64,000 nucleotides of DNA, from contig JAQFVV010012395.1 of NCBI GenBank assembly GCA_028023455.1, positions 5,828,001 to 5,892,000 of the forward strand. The letters run 5' to 3'. Below the pieces are notes generated by a model. That model was not told where the DNA came from. It saw only the letters and a program-made list of their open reading frames with translations, and did no database searches. The stretch comes from Epiperipatus broadwayi. Its lineage: Eukaryota > Onychophora > Udeonychophora > Euonychophora > Peripatidae. The position numbers and the translations under genes were made by a program. Positions 1 through 11,159 of this stretch are shown piece after piece; position 1 is the stretch's first letter; the number at the start of each line of letters is the position of its first letter.

Positions 1-2440
1 GCATTCTAGAAAATAAACTTACGGATGAAAATTTCACAAGAATTTCTCAAGATAAGAAAATCATATTCTACATTACATGGAAAAATAAAAAAATGCCAAA
101 TAAGAAACTTGCTAACCTACATGGGCATATCAAAAATCATACTGTACCAAGCAACCAAGCAGTGTTTCAGCTTCATCTGTTAAAAATCTCAGTTCCAAAC
201 ATCTAACAGATACTGAAATTTCTGTTCTTGAAAAAGGATTAAACTTTACCTATAAACCATCCAATATCCCTTCATTAGATATAAAGCAGCTACAAGGAAG
301 TCACTCAAAAACTGTCTTTAGAAAAAGCAGCAGAATTATGCTGTAGAATAAAAAGAATTCTTGACAAGCACCAAAAATTTACATCAAACATATTCTATGA
401 TGAGAGAATTAAATCTCTCAAAATGTATTCTCCCTGCTAACAAAGGTAATGCAACAGTTGTAATGAATACAACTAATTATGACAACAAAATACATAAACT
501 CCTTACAGCAGGCCAATACAAAAAAGTGGCAAAAAATCTGATACTGAGTACATAAACAAAGTTACAAGCGTTACTCAGAAAGCATCACCGGTGCTTTAGT
601 GATTCAAAATAAGTAAAATAACATCATATTTCATCAAAAATCTTCATCTTTATGGTCCACCTAAAATCCATAAAGACTCATGTTCCATTAAAATGTACTG
701 TTAAAATTCATCTTGCCAAAATTTGTCAAGATTTCTTCTCAGAGTTCTAAGTCATTTTGCATGAAAGACCCAGTTTTTTATCAGGCATTGTAGACATTTT
801 GTAGAATTATTCAAGAAAATAAAAATTGAAAGAATTGACTTATTGGTAAGCTTTAATGTGGAAAATTTATTCACAAATGTACTATGTGAAGAAACATTGT
901 TTACTATAATGAAAAAATTAAATGATGATAACAGCTTATAAACCAGAACAACTCTTTCCATTGGTAGCATAATGAAACTATTAACATTCTGCATAAAAAT
1001 AATCTTCTTTCAGTATAATACAGAATTCTTCCAACAAAATCAAGGAATGGCTATGAGCTCACCAGTGTCACCCTTGATTAGCAATTTTTACATGGAAGAA
1101 TTTGAAACCACAGTCATAATATCCATCTAAAGCTTTGCTTTGCTATATAGATCAGTGTTCTTCAACCCTTGGTCCGCGGCCCGGCACCGGGCCGTGGAAC
1201 TTTTCTGCTGGTCCGCATGCTTGACAGGCAGTAAAAAGTTTGTAATAATAAATAATAAGAGTTTAAACTTTTAATTAATATAGCAAATTTTTATTTATTT
1301 TTTCATTTCATTTTTACCCAATTAAAAAAAAAAGGAAACAGAATGAAAACAAAATCTAATCAATCATTCATAAATTAATTTGTTTTTCTAGTTATCACAG
1401 ATGTTTATGGGGGGGGGGGTAGAATTAAATTTTTTATTACTTTTCTAACTGCGAAATCTTATCCTTATTTTTGCTGGTCCGCGCGGAACCTTATCCTTAT
1501 TTTTACCGGTCCACAGGTGTGAAAAGGTTGAAGACCACTGATATAGATGATACATTTGTTATATGGTCACATGGTGAAGCACTACTACACATCAACAACA
1601 TATTTCTTTCAATTAAATTCACAATGGAATCAGAACTAGAACAAAAATTGGCATTCTTAAATATTCTTGTAACAAGACTCCTTCATGGCAAAATCAAAAC
1701 TATAGTTTACCAAAAATCTATACATACAGGAAAATACTTAGCCTATATATTCAATCACACCAGGGAACACAAAATGTGGCATTATACTATCACTATGGAA
1801 CACAGCAAAAGAAGTTTGTTTAGAAACCAGTGATTTGAAAAAAGATCTATATAGAACAAACTCTTATGAAAAATGGTTATCCATCATGTGTTATTAAGAA
1901 AACCTTAAATAGACAAAAGAACCATCAAAAGAAAAAACAATTATTAGTACTATGGTGTACCAACACATACCAAAAATAGAATTAAGAAAAATCTGCAATC
2001 AGTATAATATCAGAATAGATTTCCAGAGTCATACCACACTGTGAGGAATTCTAACATTTTTAAAGCCTAAATATGAATTGCTGAAAGAAAAAACTGCATC
2101 TATGAAATGCCATGTGAATATGGAAGAATGTATATTGGTGAGACCAGTCATCCCATTGAAAAGAGTTTGCAAAAACACAAAGTGATGTCTAAGGTAACAG
2201 ATCATGTACATAGCAATGAACAGATGTTCAACTGGAAAATTTCCAAAAATATTGGATAGAGAAGAAAAGGTACAAGAAGAAAATTTAAAGAAGCTGCTCA
2301 CCTGATAATGGCAAACAATCCCATAAGTAAACATAGTGTGACTAGTCATAACATCTGGAAACCACTAATTAATTTTATTTTTAGAAAAAAGTGGAGAAAT
2401 CAGCAGCAACTTCATAAAAAAAGTATATGAAATTTATAAT
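1..2440 (+). mobile_element. Penelope-like retroelement PLE1, decayed, probably continuing upstream
   Basis: Penelope-like elements encode a reverse transcriptase (RT) fused to a GIY-YIG endonuclease and copy themselves by target-primed reverse transcription. The pieces appear in order on this strand: an N-terminal block reading NLSSKHLTDTEISVLEKGL (about 186-245), an RT block with ILPANKGNATVVMN (about 427-470), RT block SPVSPLISNFYMEEF (about 1058-1104), the catalytic YIDD split by the hAT insert at 1153-1540, the RT C-terminal part (1549-1833), and the endonuclease with IY at 2098-2103 and YIGET from 2131. Frameshifts and stops fall between the blocks, so it is dead. Few codons precede the NLSS block, so the start is probably cut by the window edge. 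I see no hammerhead motif at its 3' end. Family assignment is firm; the 3' limit is approximate. Confidence 0.88.
1153..1540. mobile_element. Non-autonomous hAT-type DNA transposon inside PLE1
   Basis: The 388-bp element has imperfect terminal inverted repeats (TIRs): CAGTGTTCTTCAACC at the left, and CAGTGGTCTTCAACC when the right end is read on the minus strand. An exact 8-bp target-site duplication ATATAGAT sits at 1145-1152 and 1541-1548. TIR sequence and 8-bp TSD are hAT hallmarks. The ends are much more GC-rich than the surroundings and the centre holds a run of ten G (1411-1420). It has no transposase frame, so it depended on a partner. It interrupts the YIDD catalytic motif of the PLE1 RT, so it is younger than that element. 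Confidence 0.9.
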
Positions 2441-2455
2441 GACTGTTCCCTTTGG

Positions 2456-2600
2456 CAGGATTGCTTAGTTGAATAGAGTGTTACCTTAAAACTCAATACC
2501 CAATAATCTAAAAGTCCAGGTTCGATTCCCATGCTAGTACTGTTACTGGTCAGGCCAAAAAAACCTGAAGAGGGAAGAAGAATATCTCTCAAAATGTTGT
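2456..2600 (+). mobile_element. tRNA-derived SINE, third type
   Basis: A tRNA-like head carries a B box reading GGTTCGATTCC near 2519 and a plausible A box around 2466-2480 (TTAGTTGAATAGAG), so RNA polymerase III could once have transcribed it. A short non-tRNA body follows (GTTACTGGTCAGGCC). No target-site duplication was found and the tRNA cloverleaf does not close, so this is a SINE relic rather than a tRNA gene. It lies just past the 3' end of PLE1. Confidence 0.5.
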
Positions 2601-2649
2601 GCATATACTAACCTCTATGCTATTACTAACAGTTGAATATATTTGAATA

Positions 2650-3325
2650 TTTAAATAAAGTTTAATTTTTCTAAAGACATTCAATTCTCATATTAGATTA
2701 TGGAAATAGTCCAATATGTAAATACAGCTAAAACACCACCATCACAAAACTTCAGGTAAGCACTGAAATAATTCATGTTATCTACAAATAATCATTGACA
2801 ATCAGTTATGATAGGACATATTACCTACATGTTGATATTTAAATATTATGTGGTTGAAATTTTGCATCTTAGATATTTTTCTCTATTAAAATATTAAATT
2901 ATCAATGTCCAATTATTTTATTTTTAAGCTGATACTATGAGTATAATAATATTTTATTTATGAAAATACTTGACATAAATGGAAATATCAAGGATGCCTT
3001 TATTAGTAATATCAAGGATGATATTAGCACCAACAACAATTTGTATTCTGCCTAGGTAGAATTTCATAATATTTGATACTACAAAAAATTTAAAAAAATT
3101 TTTTGTTGTTCAGAAAAACTGTAATCAGGTGATTGATAAGATCATGTGAGATCAGTAACTTTTTCCTCATTTCTTCAAAACATGGTAGTATGAAGATTTT
3201 ATTTTAAAAAACCCAGCTATAATTAATCAAAAAATGATGGCAAAGGTGGGGAGAGGATGAGGTAAAAAAAATCTACCTATTAAAAATATTCATGGTTTAA
3301 CAGTTAAAAATTTCTTTGTTCATAT
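2650..3325. other. A+T-rich stretch, no feature recognised
   Basis: Short homopolymer runs and scattered stops in all frames; no tRNA-like box, repeat pair or protein similarity was recognised. Confidence 0.6.
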
Positions 3326-3340
3326 AACTTTTTCATGATT

Positions 3341-3450
3341 TTTTTTTTCATATGTCATAGCATCGACCGGGAGGCGAACCCACAACCGTCTGCAAACAAC
3401 TACTTGCTTGCAAGGCGGTTGCGATGACCTCTTGGCTATCAACGCTTGAC
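3341..3450 (-). mobile_element. tRNA-derived SINE (type S1) with 15-bp TSD
   Basis: Read on the minus strand it starts GTCAAGCGTTGATAGCCAAG, has an A-box-like segment and a B box (GGTTCGCCTCC), then GATGCTATGACA and an A-rich tail (the T run at 3341-3348 on the plus strand). A perfect 15-bp target-site duplication AACTTTTTCATGATT lies at 3326-3340 and 3451-3465. The A tail plus long TSD shows LINE-mediated insertion. The whole element is little more than the tRNA-like part. At least five sister copies lie in this window. Confidence 0.88.
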
Positions 3451-3465
3451 AACTTTTTCATGATT

Positions 3466-4192
3466 GCTATAATAGTATAATAGTTTGGCAATATAAATAA
3501 ATAAGCTTTTTCCTTCATTATTTTATAAAAGAGGGATTTATAATATATATATAATCAATTTACAAGTTTATATATACAACTTTGAAAAATACAGAAAATC
3601 AAAACAAGGAACAAAACAATTTAATAAATAGACAAATGATAACATATACAGCAAAATTTGTTAAATTACAGGAACAGCAAAAATTCAAATTGAGCAATAG
3701 TTTGAAGTGTTCCTTCTCTCATCGAAAAAAAATATTTCAAAAGGCACTGAGAAAATTTGCATTAAACAAAATCAATGAATATCCCAAATTCTAAATCTAA
3801 CAATTTTCAAAAGATCAAGATTATTGAAAGTTTCAAATAAGAAGCAATTTAAAGATTATGCAATGATATACCAGTATATATAAAATATAATTTAACATTA
3901 ATTTTAATTACAACTCAAATATTGTTTTCCAAAACATTTCATACTTATTTGCAAAATATGTATGTACTGTATATATAAAGCACCCCCCCCCCCATGCTTA
4001 ATATAATATTAATTACATGTTTAATAAAATCAGAGTTAATACTAATTACTGGTAATCATTAGATTTACTTGTACTAAATTTTATTTCATCTTTAATTTGT
4101 TATTTAAAAAATTATTATTTATTTCTTTATGACAAAATTTATTATTGCAATTAATTCTAAAATGTTAAGACTAATAGAAAGTTGTGAATTAA
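3466..4192. other. A+T-rich spacer with a poly-C tract
   Basis: A 70-codon frame at 3582-3794 has no recognisable product and a composition typical of chance A-rich frames. A run of about eleven C lies at 3983-3993. Nothing else was recognised. Confidence 0.55.
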
Positions 4193-4204
4193 AGAAAAAC
4201 CTTT

Positions 4205-4314
4205 TTCTTTTTTTTCCTCAAGTGTCATAGCATCAGCCAGGTAGCAAACCTGCTAGCCCCGGACAACTGCTTATAAAGCAGCTGTCGCTGACCTCTCGAC
4301 CACCAATGCTTGAC
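4205..4314 (-). mobile_element. tRNA-derived SINE (type S1)
   Basis: Same family as the copy at 3341-3450: minus-strand head GTCAAGCATTGGTGGTCGAG, a diverged B box, then GATGCTATGACACTTGAGG and an A tail (T run near 4205-4215). Target-site duplications AGAAAAACCTTT (4193-4204) and AGAAAAAACTTT (4315-4326) match at 11 of 12 positions. The 61-codon minus-strand frame over it is a chance frame. Confidence 0.82.
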
Positions 4315-4329
4315 AGAAAAAACTTTCTT

Positions 4330-5580
4330 TTAAAATTTATAGCACAGTAAGATAAAATTGAGGGAAGGGAATGGATTAAATTCTTTCTAAAATAAAAATA
4401 AGAAAATAAAAGAAGCAATTATTGTATTTTGGAATTGTAAGAAGTAAATTCAATTAAGTAAAATGTAAATTCACGAAGTAATAAAATTATCTGTACAGCA
4501 AAATATTGTATCAGAAGTCAAAAAAAAAGAGGGCAGTTCAAAAACTGTTGGATACCTATTTTTATAACATATATTTCTATGGTTCTGAATTTAGATCAAA
4601 AAAATGAGAGGATGGATACCATATCATAATAATAACTTTGAAGTGTTTTTTTTTTTTACTCTCTAATAGTACTTATTTTAATCATAAGAAAATATTTTTT
4701 AAAAAATTAAAAGTATATTTTAACATTTACACTTAACAATTCAAGAGAACTTAAGTCTATATTTACTTTGATGAAAACTAATTAATGTTTTCTTGTGGAT
4801 AAAATCATTATATAGTACTCAATACATTTATCACTGATTATAGCATACTTTATGAGATATTAATTAATCTTCACATTTTTCATAGTTCAGACAACTTGCG
4901 AACAAAATTTCAAATATGGCTTTTGTCTATTTATTATATAATTGTTTGCCTTGATAAGGATTATAATCATATAATCAAACCATAGAATGACGGACAAAAT
5001 ATAGATATATTTATGAAAAAAGCTTTTTAAAAAAATGTTCTAGTATTTTTATTTTCTTACATTAACTTATTATTATACAATCTTTTTCATAACTGCATTA
5101 ATCTATTTTTTTGTTAATTATTGTCAATTTTTTACAATGTGTATAATTTTAAATTGTATTATAGATACATGAATCTATGTTAAATATTATATTATAGAAG
5201 ATCTGTTAGTTTCCATGGTTCCAAATATTATCCCTGTATCATTTAATGCAATGATGAAGCGATAGACCTAAGAACTAAAAGTGGAAAGCTCAATATTGTC
5301 TCTTCCAGTCCCAAAATGACAAATGATAGCCTGAATGATGACTTATTTCTTTCTTTTAGGCATTCATAGAAACACTTGGAACCAAATGCTATAGGATATA
5401 AGAGACTAGTATGTTTGTAATTTATATATAATCTATTGAAAGGTTAAAATCAAATCAGTAACATTAAATTTGTGAGCAAATAATCAGTCACCACTTAAAA
5501 TAAGCTTAAAATGTCTGATGACTATTCCAAAATTTCATCAGAAACAAATTTACATTTATATGTAAAAGAAGTTTTGATAT
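4330..5580. other. A+T-rich stretch, no feature recognised
   Basis: Only homopolymers and low-complexity A+T sequence were seen. The block near 5210-5480 is somewhat more complex, but no frame is open for long and no family was recognised. Confidence 0.55.
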
Positions 5581-5583
5581 TAA

Positions 5584-5873
5584 AATAATGATATCAACAA
5601 ATTAAAAATCCTTCTCCTTTTTCTTTTCAAAAACTTTATTTTTTTATCTCAATACTGAACATATATATATATATACATTTATGTAATACAAAACTCCAGC
5701 GTTTCAACTGTTTTATCTCATACAGTCATTTTCAAGGATCTGCAACAATATTTATATTATATAAATATATATATTTATATTATATAAATGTATATATATG
5801 TTCAGTATTGAGACAAAAAAATAAAGTTTTTGAAAAGAAAAAGGAGAAGGATTTTTAATTTGTTGATATTATT
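5584..5873. repeat. Fold-back repeat with a hammerhead-like relic
   Basis: Arms of about 90-100 bp (5584-5685 and 5783-5873) are inverted copies of each other; the left contains CCTTCTCCTTTTTC and the right GAAAAAGGAGAAGG. In the spacer, minus strand of 5701-5745, a segment resembles the family B hammerheads of this window: two complementary runs (GACTGT and ACAGT) followed by GAAACGCTGG. The upstream core is CTTGAAA instead of CTGATGA, so it is at best a degraded relic. TA microsatellite runs lie at 5660-5675 and in the 5757-5795 interval. Confidence 0.65.
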
Positions 5874-5949
5874 GTAGAACATATATATTTTAAAAGAAAA
5901 AGTGGATGTACTTTTGCTGTGTTATTATATATGATAAAATAATGATATA

Positions 5950-6150
5950 AACAACTGAGAAGGATCTTGCAGTGCAGAGATAGTACATCTGCCTGCTATA
6001 TCTCTGACATGGGATTCAAATCTGGGCTATCTGGAATTATTTTCAAGAGGCTTATGATTTTTCTTTTAGACAGCGGCCCATAATCTATCTAGGGTAACTG
6101 CTAGTTAACTATTCTTAGCTAGGAGATAAAACCATTCAAACTTTTTTCCT
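5950..6150 (+). mobile_element. Possible tRNA-derived SINE
   Basis: The segment GGATCTTGCAGTGCAGAGAT followed by a B-box-like GGGATTCAAATCTGG (about 6009-6023) looks like a decayed tRNA head. A more GC-rich body follows to about 6120 (AGGGTAACTGCTAG). No TSD was found. A similar weak segment lies at 15118-15240. Confidence 0.4.
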
Positions 6151-6299
6151 GGTAATTTGCAAGCTTACTGAGTACTTTCTCCATAAAGAAAGATTAGAAA
6201 ATAAGGACTATTCTCTGTGGTGAGCTATTTATTAGAAGGGTGGTTTACCTTTTATTCATAAATAATTGTAACTTGCATTATCCAAGCTGCACCTGTCTT

Positions 6300-7030
6300 T
6301 TTAAGTAAACAGTATCTACCCCATTTAAATATACTGCAATCAATGAAATTTAATATCCTTATTATTGGTCACCTTTCAAAATCAGTTTCTACATACCTTC
6401 TCAAGTTCATTTTTCCCTTGATCTATCAAATTTTCTTGTAAATCATCTTTTTCTCATTCCAACATATCTTTCACATTTCCTTTATCTACATGTTTAACTA
6501 AATTCTTCAATAAGTAACCCTTTTTTTAAAATTCTTTTTAATACTTTTATATTTCTATCTTTATTTTTACATTTATCTTTTCCACTTTTCTCTAATCCTT
6601 GAAAACTTCAATCTTTCTCCCCCTTTTTCCAAAGAGTCTAAATAAAACATCTAAGCCTGCTTCTTAAATCTTCAATTGCCACAAACTAATTATCCTCCAC
6701 TCCTTAATAAAAATATGATAGGTCACCACAATTCTCTCTTTTTTTATAGTTAGACTTCCATATCAGTAGGCTATTTGTCTAAATATTTAAAATATAAACC
6801 TGCTCTGTAACTTTTTGCCCATCAATCTTAATAAGCTTTTATTTCATCTATTTTTATTTTTATTTAATTTTAGCTGTACTTATATTCATTATACATCTTT
6901 AATAAACTTTAATAAAAAGAATTATTATCAATATTAAGTATTAATAACATTAACATAAATAACTTTATTAATCTCTCTAAACATAAGTATTGACATATCA
7001 TCAGCAAGTTTATTATAATGAACCCAATGC
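6300..7030 (-). mobile_element. Decayed LINE reverse transcriptase fragment
   Basis: On the minus strand, 6994-7008 reads LADDM, matching the YADD-type catalytic motif of non-LTR reverse transcriptases. Further downstream on that strand (about 6830-6760) come INGQKV-like and YLG-like remnants, the usual block after the catalytic motif in RTE-type LINEs. Frameshifts are frequent. The clade call is tentative, since only the catalytic box and one following block were recognised. Confidence 0.5.
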
Positions 7031-7284
7031 AAATTCAATTCTTATCCAAGAAAAACTCATTTAGTAGAACATTTAAATAAATATTAAACATTTCTACGAT
7101 AGACATCACAATAAATAATATTACAGTAATTTTCACATTCTAAAAATGTAATTATTATTATTTAATAAAATAAAAATGGTTGATTCAAGTTCTTTTTTCA
7201 AAAGTTTTCATGACAATGAGATTTATTAACGATAAATGTGTAGTTTATTTCTAATCAACACAAAATATGAAATATGACTTACTT

Positions 7285-7320
7285 GATATGTATTGTTTAT
7301 TATTATTATTATTATTATTC
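7285..7320. repeat. TTA trinucleotide microsatellite
   Basis: About nine uninterrupted TTA/ATT units. Confidence 0.9.
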
Positions 7321-7780
7321 ATTTTACATTTTTAATTGTTACATTATAATTTTCTCATACAAGATTACTCTTGTTTGAATCTTTTGTATCCTGGTTTATA
7401 ACTTACTATGATTACTTTATGGAATAAATTGAACTGAATTGAAAACTATTATCATCATTAAAATAAATATTAATTCCTTACGATTATATAAATGGGATTT
7501 CTCTAGAATGTCATATCATCTGGTTTGGTTCTTCAGATATCTCATTTTATATATTACACTCTTGTGAGAATGGAATCAGTCCATTGCTCCTTTCATCACC
7601 AAGCATTATATACTTTTCTGTAGAAAAAGATTTTACCTAATAACTTCATTCTTCATACGTCAAGTAAAGGATTAAATCTCTAATATGATTAAATATCTAT
7701 TTTTTCATTTTCTTTGCTATATACCAGTTCAAAAACATGAGTACTTTTCCCATCATTTTACAATGTCCTGTTTTGATATC

Positions 7781-8500
7781 CATATACAGTCAGTGGGAAT
7801 ACCTTAGGAACATATACACAGATTACAATAAATATTAAAATTTTCTTAAGTAATTTTTCTACATAAAATAGAGCCATTTCTTTATTATTAAATACACACG
7901 CGCATAAGACTTAGAAACACACACATCTGATGTGTACATGTAGGAGACGGAAACTGAGTATTATTAATGTACTTTTCATACTAATAATCTAAATGGTAAT
8001 TCTTAAAAGATAAATATTTAGAATGAATTTGTATCATAATGATTACACTGAGAGTAAAGAAATAAACACAAAACTCAAAAGATGACAAAGAAATCAGGCA
8101 GGATTGTATATTGTAAATTTAAAAATCTAAATTTGAATGTTCCTTTTCATATACATAAAAAGTTAGTGGAAACACCTTAGGGAGATATATACGGATTGAA
8201 ATAATTTGAAAAATCTTCTAAATTATTTTTTTAAGGCTGTAATTAGCCTAAAATAGTTATTTTTTTATTATTATCAAACACATTTACACCCGCTTATATA
8301 GATTTAGAAACACACACAGAATCACACTATATAGATTTAGAAACAAACACAAAAGCACATTGTGTATGTGTGAGAGAGAAGCTAAGTATTATTAATGCAA
8401 ATACTAGTTTTTAGAAAATAACTAATATATCTGAAATGAATTTATATCATAATGATTATACTGGGATGGAATAAACAAACAAATAATTCATCAAACCAAT
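7781..8500. repeat. Diverged direct duplication, about 360-bp period
   Basis: Two related blocks, 7781-8070 and 8144-8500, share landmarks in the same order: AGTGGAA...ACCTTAGG, a segment GATTTAGAAACACACACA or its variant, GTATTATTAATG, and TATCATAATGATTA followed by an ACTG. The second copy carries an extra internal repeat of the TATAGATTTAGAAAC segment. No coding potential or known family was recognised. Confidence 0.7.
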
Positions 8501-8509
8501 AAGGAGCTA

Positions 8510-9035
8510 AGCAGCTATCATATCTTTAAAAATCTAAATTAAATAAAAACTGACATTTCCAAGGTTTATCTCCAATCTATTCTCACCAAAAATATCTAGA
8601 AAGAAAATGAAAGATAATTTGAAATCAGTTTGATAAAGTCTTTAATACACAATTATTAACACAATTTATTGATTTATGCTTAATTGACCTTGAGGAAGTA
8701 ATTTAGAAATTCATTACTTAATTAATAAAATTAAATTTTATACAATTAGCAATAACATTTTACTTTAGAATATAAATTAGATATTTAAGTAATGATACAA
8801 AATTAGGCCACAAGTTTGAATTAAGTATGCATAAATAAAAGTGTGCGTGTGCATGTGTGATTTTTAACCCTTTAGTTAAGAGTAATAAGATATCTATTTA
8901 TTTATCAATAATTGAATGGTTATTAGAATTGGCTATGGATTAGATACCTAAAAAAATTCTAAGCCTGCGTGAAAATCTTTTAGATAATCCAAGCAAAATT
9001 AGAATATTTATAAATATATATTTGCATCTCAAAAT
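8510..9035. other. A+T-rich stretch, no feature recognised
   Basis: A short GTGTGCGTGTGCATGTGTG run near 8840 is the only notable item. Confidence 0.55.
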
Positions 9036-9043
9036 ATTAAAAT

Positions 9044-9156
9044 TAGTCTTGCATTGGTGGTCGAGAGGTCAGTGCGAATGCCTTGCACTTGCAGGCAGTT
9101 GCCCGAGTTGCGGGTTCGCGTCCCGGCCGATGCTATGACACTTAAAAAAAAAAAAA
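9044..9156 (+). mobile_element. tRNA-derived SINE (type S1)
   Basis: One of the better-preserved type S1 heads, read directly on this strand: GCATTGGTGGTCGAGAGGTC (A-box region), then a B box GGTTCGCGTCC, GGCCGATGCTATGACACTT and an A14 tail. An 8-bp direct repeat ATTAAAAT flanks it at 9036-9043 and 9157-9164. The anticodon-loop region holds CTTGCACTTGCA, but the acceptor stem does not close, so it is not a working tRNA gene. Confidence 0.85.
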
Positions 9157-9169
9157 ATTAAAATCACTC

Positions 9170-9735
9170 CCTGAATATTATGCATATTAAAATGTACTAG
9201 CAATAATCCCTTTATCATCATCATCATCACTGGTAATTCGCCTTTGCTTTCCATTAATTCTTAATAAATAATAATATTGCTTTATATCAATGATTTATTA
9301 CAAAACAATCATACTTGTTATCAGTTAGAATAAAATTAATTCTCACAATGATTGACAATAATTAAATATCACAATGCTTAAGGTGACTTCTGCCTATGGT
9401 TAAAAAACTACTTGCTTATCAAATGTCATCTGTGCATTGCTTCCACACAAGCATATACAGTATATATAAACAGACAATGCATAGGCTGGGATGTCGATAG
9501 CATATAGGTAACCGTAATATTTTTGGCTAATGCATTCAAAATTATTATATTTTATAATTTCATATCCATTCACAATGTATGAAAAACTTGAAATATTCTT
9601 TAAATTAAAATAACAATATATATATACTACATTTAGTAAACATACTAAAGTTAATTAAGGTGTTGAGTCTATAATATTTTCTTATCAAGTCCAAAAACTA
9701 AGTCTTTAACCAGCCCCCGCTCCCCCATCTATGAT
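9170..9735. other. A+T-rich stretch, no feature recognised
   Basis: An ATC trinucleotide run lies near 9215-9230. Otherwise nothing was recognised. Confidence 0.5.
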
Positions 9736-9737
9736 AT

Positions 9738-10007
9738 ATGACTGAAAATAAAAACAAAAGCTATTACCTTCAGCCAAAGGTTGGAGTCCCAATTCCGCCT
9801 GCATTTACAAAGGTCACAGCAAAAAAGATCCACTACCTGACGAGAATTCTGGGATTGATCATAAGATTAGTGTACCACCTGATCATATCATGGTTATCAA
9901 ATCAAAATTATCCAAATGATTACATATTATTTAAAATAAAAATAACTGCATTAATTTGTGTGTGTGGAAATAAATATTTTCAAAAAAAAAAAAATCAATT
10001 CCAATAA
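9738..10007 (+). other. Unrecognised 89-codon frame in a small GC-richer island
   Basis: The frame opens at ATG 9738; its first half (about 9765-9895) is clearly less A+T-rich than its surroundings and reads QPKVGVPIPPAFTKV. A hydrophobic stretch (ILGLIIRLVYHLIISW) follows and the tail becomes low-complexity. I do not recognise it. It may be part of an unlisted repeat read in a chance frame, or a fragment of a coding exon. The minus strand of the same interval also lacks early stops. Confidence 0.2.
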
Positions 10008-10009
10008 AT

Positions 10010-10985
10010 ATATGAAGATAAAAAATGTAAAATAAAACACATATTGATAAAAATGGCTGTCAGTAAAGTAATGAGAAATAAATAGTTTATCTTTAGGAAT
10101 AAACAAAAGATATCTTGACATAAAAGATAATTTTGTTGACTTGAAGATTTAACACAAATCTCTGCTAAAAATAAGATAATTTGATCTTATAGAAGGCAAA
10201 TCTACATATTAAAAGTGACAAAAAAAAATGGAGTGTGTGTGGGCACATATAGATTATTCTGTGCGTGTAAATTTATATCTAAGGTAAAGTAAATCATAGA
10301 TTAAGAACCTGCAAATGTGTAATACCCACTAACTATTATACTCATCAAATTGATCAAATTAGCTGGGATTTCCTTAATCACCATCTAAGATTAGCTAGAC
10401 ATTAATTTATCAAATTAATATTGAACAGCTACCTAGTTTGACTATGTGCCAGCTCCTGAAAGAACCCTAAGCCAGTTTGAAAATACTCAACCATTTTTTA
10501 ACTACACTCAAAAAAATCTCTAAGCTTCACCAAGATTTAAATCTCAGGGTGATGCTAATACCATGAAATTCTTATCAAGATTATATGTGCTTATATAGTA
10601 CTGTTAGATTTACATGTAAATATATATATATTGAAATTGATAAATTCACATGCACACCCATGAGCCACTAGATGTCACTGGAAACATCCTCATGATTGTT
10701 TTTGAAGTAATTGACTTTTTTCTGTCAGGGAACGTTGTTGTATACTATATCTTTTCTGTGGTTATCACTTAGTGATTTTGACCTATTTAAACTAATGCTA
10801 TAAAAATAACAAATACTTTAAAATTGTAAACTCAAGTCAAATTTTTTTTTCCTAGCTATAAAAATTTACCATTAAATTACATATTAACCTATTATAGTAT
10901 TTAAAATGTAATTATAAACACTTTTAATCTTCAATTTATTCTCTTGCTTTTTTCTTCTTAGTTTTGCTTGTTTTATATAACATAT
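10010..10985. other. A+T-rich stretch, no feature recognised
   Basis: The interval 10310-10560 is slightly richer in G+C, with a segment AGCCAGTTTGAAAATACTC that could be a decayed SINE, but no A/B box pair can be defended. Confidence 0.45.
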
Positions 10986-10992
10986 AATACCA

Positions 10993-11143
10993 ACATTCCA
11001 CTCTTCTTACACTTTAAAGCAAAATATATTTATTTATTCTACAGTTTTGACTGTTCCTAGCTGTCTTCGTCAGATCTAGGAACAGTTGAAACTGTAGAAT
11101 AAATAAATATATTTTGCTTTAAAGTGTAAGAAGAGTGGAATGT
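10993..11143. repeat. Fold-back repeat carrying a hammerhead-like core (family B)
   Basis: Near-perfect inverted arms (10993-11060 and 11075-11143; the left starts ACATTCCACTCTTCTTAC) flank a short spacer. On the minus strand, 11073 to 11041 reads CTGACGA, a stem-II-like hairpin, then AAAA and CTGT. This matches the hammerhead order but has A where the catalytic G12 of GAAA should be. The plus arm keeps GAAACTGT without the CTGANGA half. The sequence after GAAACTG parallels the fold-backs near 57.1 and 58.6 kb. Confidence 0.75.
11041..11075 (-). ncRNA. Hammerhead ribozyme relic, family B
   Basis: Core CUGACGA is intact (complement of 11067-11073). Stem II is weakened to about three pairs, and the GAAA box reads AAAA, losing the general-base G12. 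Cleavage is therefore unlikely. Confidence 0.5.
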
Positions 11144-11159
11144 AATACATCTTTAATCT

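Noticed and set aside
2440-2660. Hammerhead at the 3' end of PLE1
   Set aside because: Looked for and not found; the interval holds a tRNA-like SINE instead.
9044-9156. Functional tRNA gene on the plus strand
   Set aside because: Same reasoning: no acceptor stem, flanking direct repeats and an A14 tail show a retroposed SINE.
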